Assembly: GCA_900555975.1 (NCBI GenBank)
Contig: USNI01000066.1
Location: 1 to 5,805 of the forward strand
Reading direction: 5' to 3'
Source: an uncultured Desulfovibrio sp.
GTDB taxonomy: Bacteria > Desulfobacterota > Desulfovibrionia > Desulfovibrionales > Desulfovibrionaceae
Length of the DNA stretch: 5,805 nucleotides
Positions 4,715 through 5,805 of this stretch are shown in pieces. The position numbers and the translations under genes are program-made. The notes below the pieces were generated by a model that was not told the origin of the DNA, made no database searches, and saw nothing but the letters and a program-made list of their open reading frames with translations. Each line of letters opens with the position of its first letter. Positions within the stretch are counted from its first letter, which is position 1.

Positions 4715-5677
4715 ATGGATCGGCTGCTGCTCACTCTGACCATCATCTTCGTCAGCCTCATTGCCGGCTGTCTCATCCGGCAGTGGGCAGGCTCCGGTCC
4801 GGCTCCGGTCCAGGAAAGCTCTCTCAAGGCCGTGCGGCTTCTCATCCAGAAGATCGCCATGTTCGGCCTGATTCCCGTCTCCGCCATGCTCTCCCTCTGG
4901 GGACTGCCCTCACCGGATCCCCGTCTTCTCGTGCTGCCCGCGCTCGGTCTGGCCGCCTGGATCTGCGGCGGCGCCCTCGCCGTCTTCTTCTCGCGGCGCA
5001 TGGCCCTCTCTCCCGAAAAAACAGGCAGCATGTACTGCTGCGGCACCTTCACCAACATCGGCGCGGTGGGCTGTCTCGTGGCCGTCATGCAGTTCGGCGA
5101 ACAGGCCATCGCCATGGCCTCCCTCTACCGCCTCTGCGAGGAGATGTTCTATTTCGGCGTCGCCCTGCCCGTGGCGCGCAGCTTCAGCGCCCACGCCGGG
5201 TCCCTCTCCCGCTCCTTCCGCCTGCACGTCGATCCCGTGCTCGCCGCCATCCTCGCCGCCCTGGCCCTCGGACTCGTCCTCAATCTTGCAGGCGTGGTTC
5301 GTCCCGCCGTCCTCGGCACCATCTCCTCCGCCGCCATGATCGCGGGAACCATCTGCTTCCTGCTCTCCATAGGCATGGGACTGCGTCCTTCGCGCATGAC
5401 CTGCTATCTGCGCGAAGCCGCCGTCATTTCCCTCATCAAGTTCGCGTTCGTGCCCGTCATCGTCACCTCCCTGGCCGTCCTGGCCGGTCTCGGCGACGTG
5501 GAGGGAGGTCTGCCCCTCAGGGTCGTGATCATTCTCTCCTCCATGCCCGTGGCCATGAACGCGCTCATTCCCCCGTCCCTGTTCGATCTGGACCTGGCCA
5601 ATGCCTGCTGGGTATTCACCACCCTCGCCCTCGTGGTGATTCTGCCCATCCTCATTATCATCCTGCCGCTCTTCTAG
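4715..5677 (+). CDS. AEC (auxin efflux carrier) family membrane transporter, 320 aa
   Basis: The 320-residue length and about ten hydrophobic segments (near 3-22, 42-61, 70-92, 105-125, 135-155, 172-192, 200-222, 232-258, 266-282, 295-318) fit the AEC family of secondary carriers in the inner membrane. Two family-like motifs are visible: GTFTNIGAVG at 110-119 in the first half and SSMPVAMNALI at 275-285 in the second. Characterised bacterial relatives carry carboxylates such as malate or malonate, but the substrate here cannot be inferred. The start is constrained by an in-frame TAA at 4694-4696; ATG 4715 is the first ATG after it, yet the preceding 15 bases are pyrimidine-rich with no Shine-Dalgarno sequence. 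An exact 11-bp tandem repeat lies in codons 26-33. It is separated from the regulator by 484 bases and is probably an independent unit. Confidence 0.83.
   Translation: MDRLLLTLTIIFVSLIAGCLIRQWAGSGPAPVQESSLKAVRLLIQKIAMFGLIPVSAMLSLWGLPSPDPRLLVLPALGLAAWICGGALAVFFSRRMALSPEKTGSMYCCGTFTNIGAVGCLVAVMQFGEQAIAMASLYRLCEEMFYFGVALPVARSFSAHAGSLSRSFRLHVDPVLAAILAALALGLVLNLAGVVRPAVLGTISSAAMIAGTICFLLSIGMGLRPSRMTCYLREAAVISLIKFAFVPVIVTSLAVLAGLGDVEGGLPLRVVIILSSMPVAMNALIPPSLFDLDLANACWVFTTLALVVILPILIIILPLF
4790..4811 (+). repeat. Exact 11-bp tandem duplication inside the AEC transporter gene
   Basis: GGCTCCGGTCC occurs twice without a gap (4790-4800 and 4801-4811). It encodes the short loop after the first membrane segment (about residues 26-33). 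Eleven is not a multiple of three, so gain or loss of one copy would shift the frame. Confidence 0.9.
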
Positions 5678-5679
5678 GC

Positions 5680-5694
5680 GGCCCAAACCCTGCA
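5680..5694 (+). promoter_or_regulatory. Weak -24/-12-like element upstream of the right-edge gene
   Basis: GGCCCAAACCCTGCA has GG and GC doublets exactly 10 bases apart and partial agreement with GGCAC and TTGCA (one mismatch in each). A start near 5705 would give a leader of about 80 bases. Such matches are common in GC-rich DNA, and no TCCAC enhancer repeats were seen upstream. Confidence 0.2.
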
Positions 5695-5746
5695 TCCGCC
5701 TCCATGCCCAGGGGCGGGAGCAGTCTCTCTTCACACCGGGCGCAGC

Positions 5747-5760
5747 GTGACTTCGGTCAC
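5747..5760 (+). other. UUCG tetraloop hairpin before the right-edge gene
   Basis: GTGAC-TTCG-GTCAC forms a 5-bp stem closed by C(UUCG)G, an unusually stable RNA tetraloop. It ends 15 bases before the ribosome binding site at 5776-5781. No T-run follows, so it is more likely a leader structure than a terminator. Confidence 0.4.
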
Positions 5761-5786
5761 CGTGCACATATCCCGAGGAGGATCGT

Positions 5787-5805
5787 ATGAAGCGCCTTTT
5801 CCGTA
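5787..5805 (+). CDS. Start of an unidentified gene (partial, runs off right edge)
   Basis: ATG at 5787-5789 follows a strong AGGAGG (5776-5781) with a 5-base spacer. Only MKRLFR is visible; two basic residues close to the start would suit a signal peptide or membrane protein, but six residues cannot identify it. It lies 109 bases after the AEC transporter on the same strand, so co-transcription is possible. Confidence 0.65.

Noticed and set aside
4546..5790. 414-codon plus-strand frame overlapping the AEC transporter
   Set aside because: Arg/Pro/His-rich out-of-frame translation; the overlapping frame from 4715 has a clean ten-helix AEC pattern.
1..5805. CRISPR arrays, tRNA, rRNA, insertion sequences or attachment sites
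   Set aside because: No regularly spaced long repeats, tRNA-like cloverleaf, transposase motifs or terminal inverted repeats were found by reading either strand.

Overview
This is a GC-rich bacterial window with a compact divergent layout. The gene set is a periplasmic arylsulfotransferase-like beta-propeller, a sigma54 enhancer-binding regulator, a spermidine-synthase-type membrane transporter and an AEC-family carrier. Together with the base composition this would fit a delta-proteobacterial sulfur reducer of the Desulfovibrio/Bilophila type. That placement is an inference from gene content and style only; there is no rRNA or marker gene here.

Layout. The left edge to 970 (minus strand) is the first 323 codons of a membrane protein of the fused MFS/spermidine-synthase kind, whose C-terminus lies outside the window. 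Positions 1030-2449 (minus) hold a secreted arylsulfotransferase (ASST) gene with a one-base frameshift near 2197-2200; correcting it gives one 472-residue protein. Positions 2450-2682 are a divergent control region. It contains a near-perfect -24/-12 promoter facing the ASST gene, a 10-bp hairpin in that transcript's leader, helically phased TCCAC repeats 54 to 135 bases upstream of the promoter, and a sigma70-type promoter for the regulator overlapping those repeats. Positions 2683-4230 (plus) encode a 515-residue regulator with a GAF-like sensor, an AAA+ domain and a Fis-type helix-turn-helix. Positions 4231-4714 are non-coding: an AT-rich island with a promoter-like element, then a GC-rich stretch with three consecutive hairpins and a T6 run. 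Positions 4715-5677 (plus) encode a 320-residue AEC-family transporter with no visible ribosome binding site. A new gene with a strong ribosome binding site starts at 5787 and leaves the window after six codons.

How the parts may work together. The geometry (activator gene divergent from its presumed target, tandem upstream sites, -24/-12 promoter) is the classical arrangement of a sigma54-dependent activator and its dedicated operon. The simplest reading is that the regulator senses a small molecule through its N-terminal domain. It would then switch on the ASST gene and the co-directional membrane protein 59 bases behind it, while limiting its own synthesis by binding over its own promoter. 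The signal, the sulfate donor and acceptor, and the link to the AEC transporter cannot be read from the sequence.
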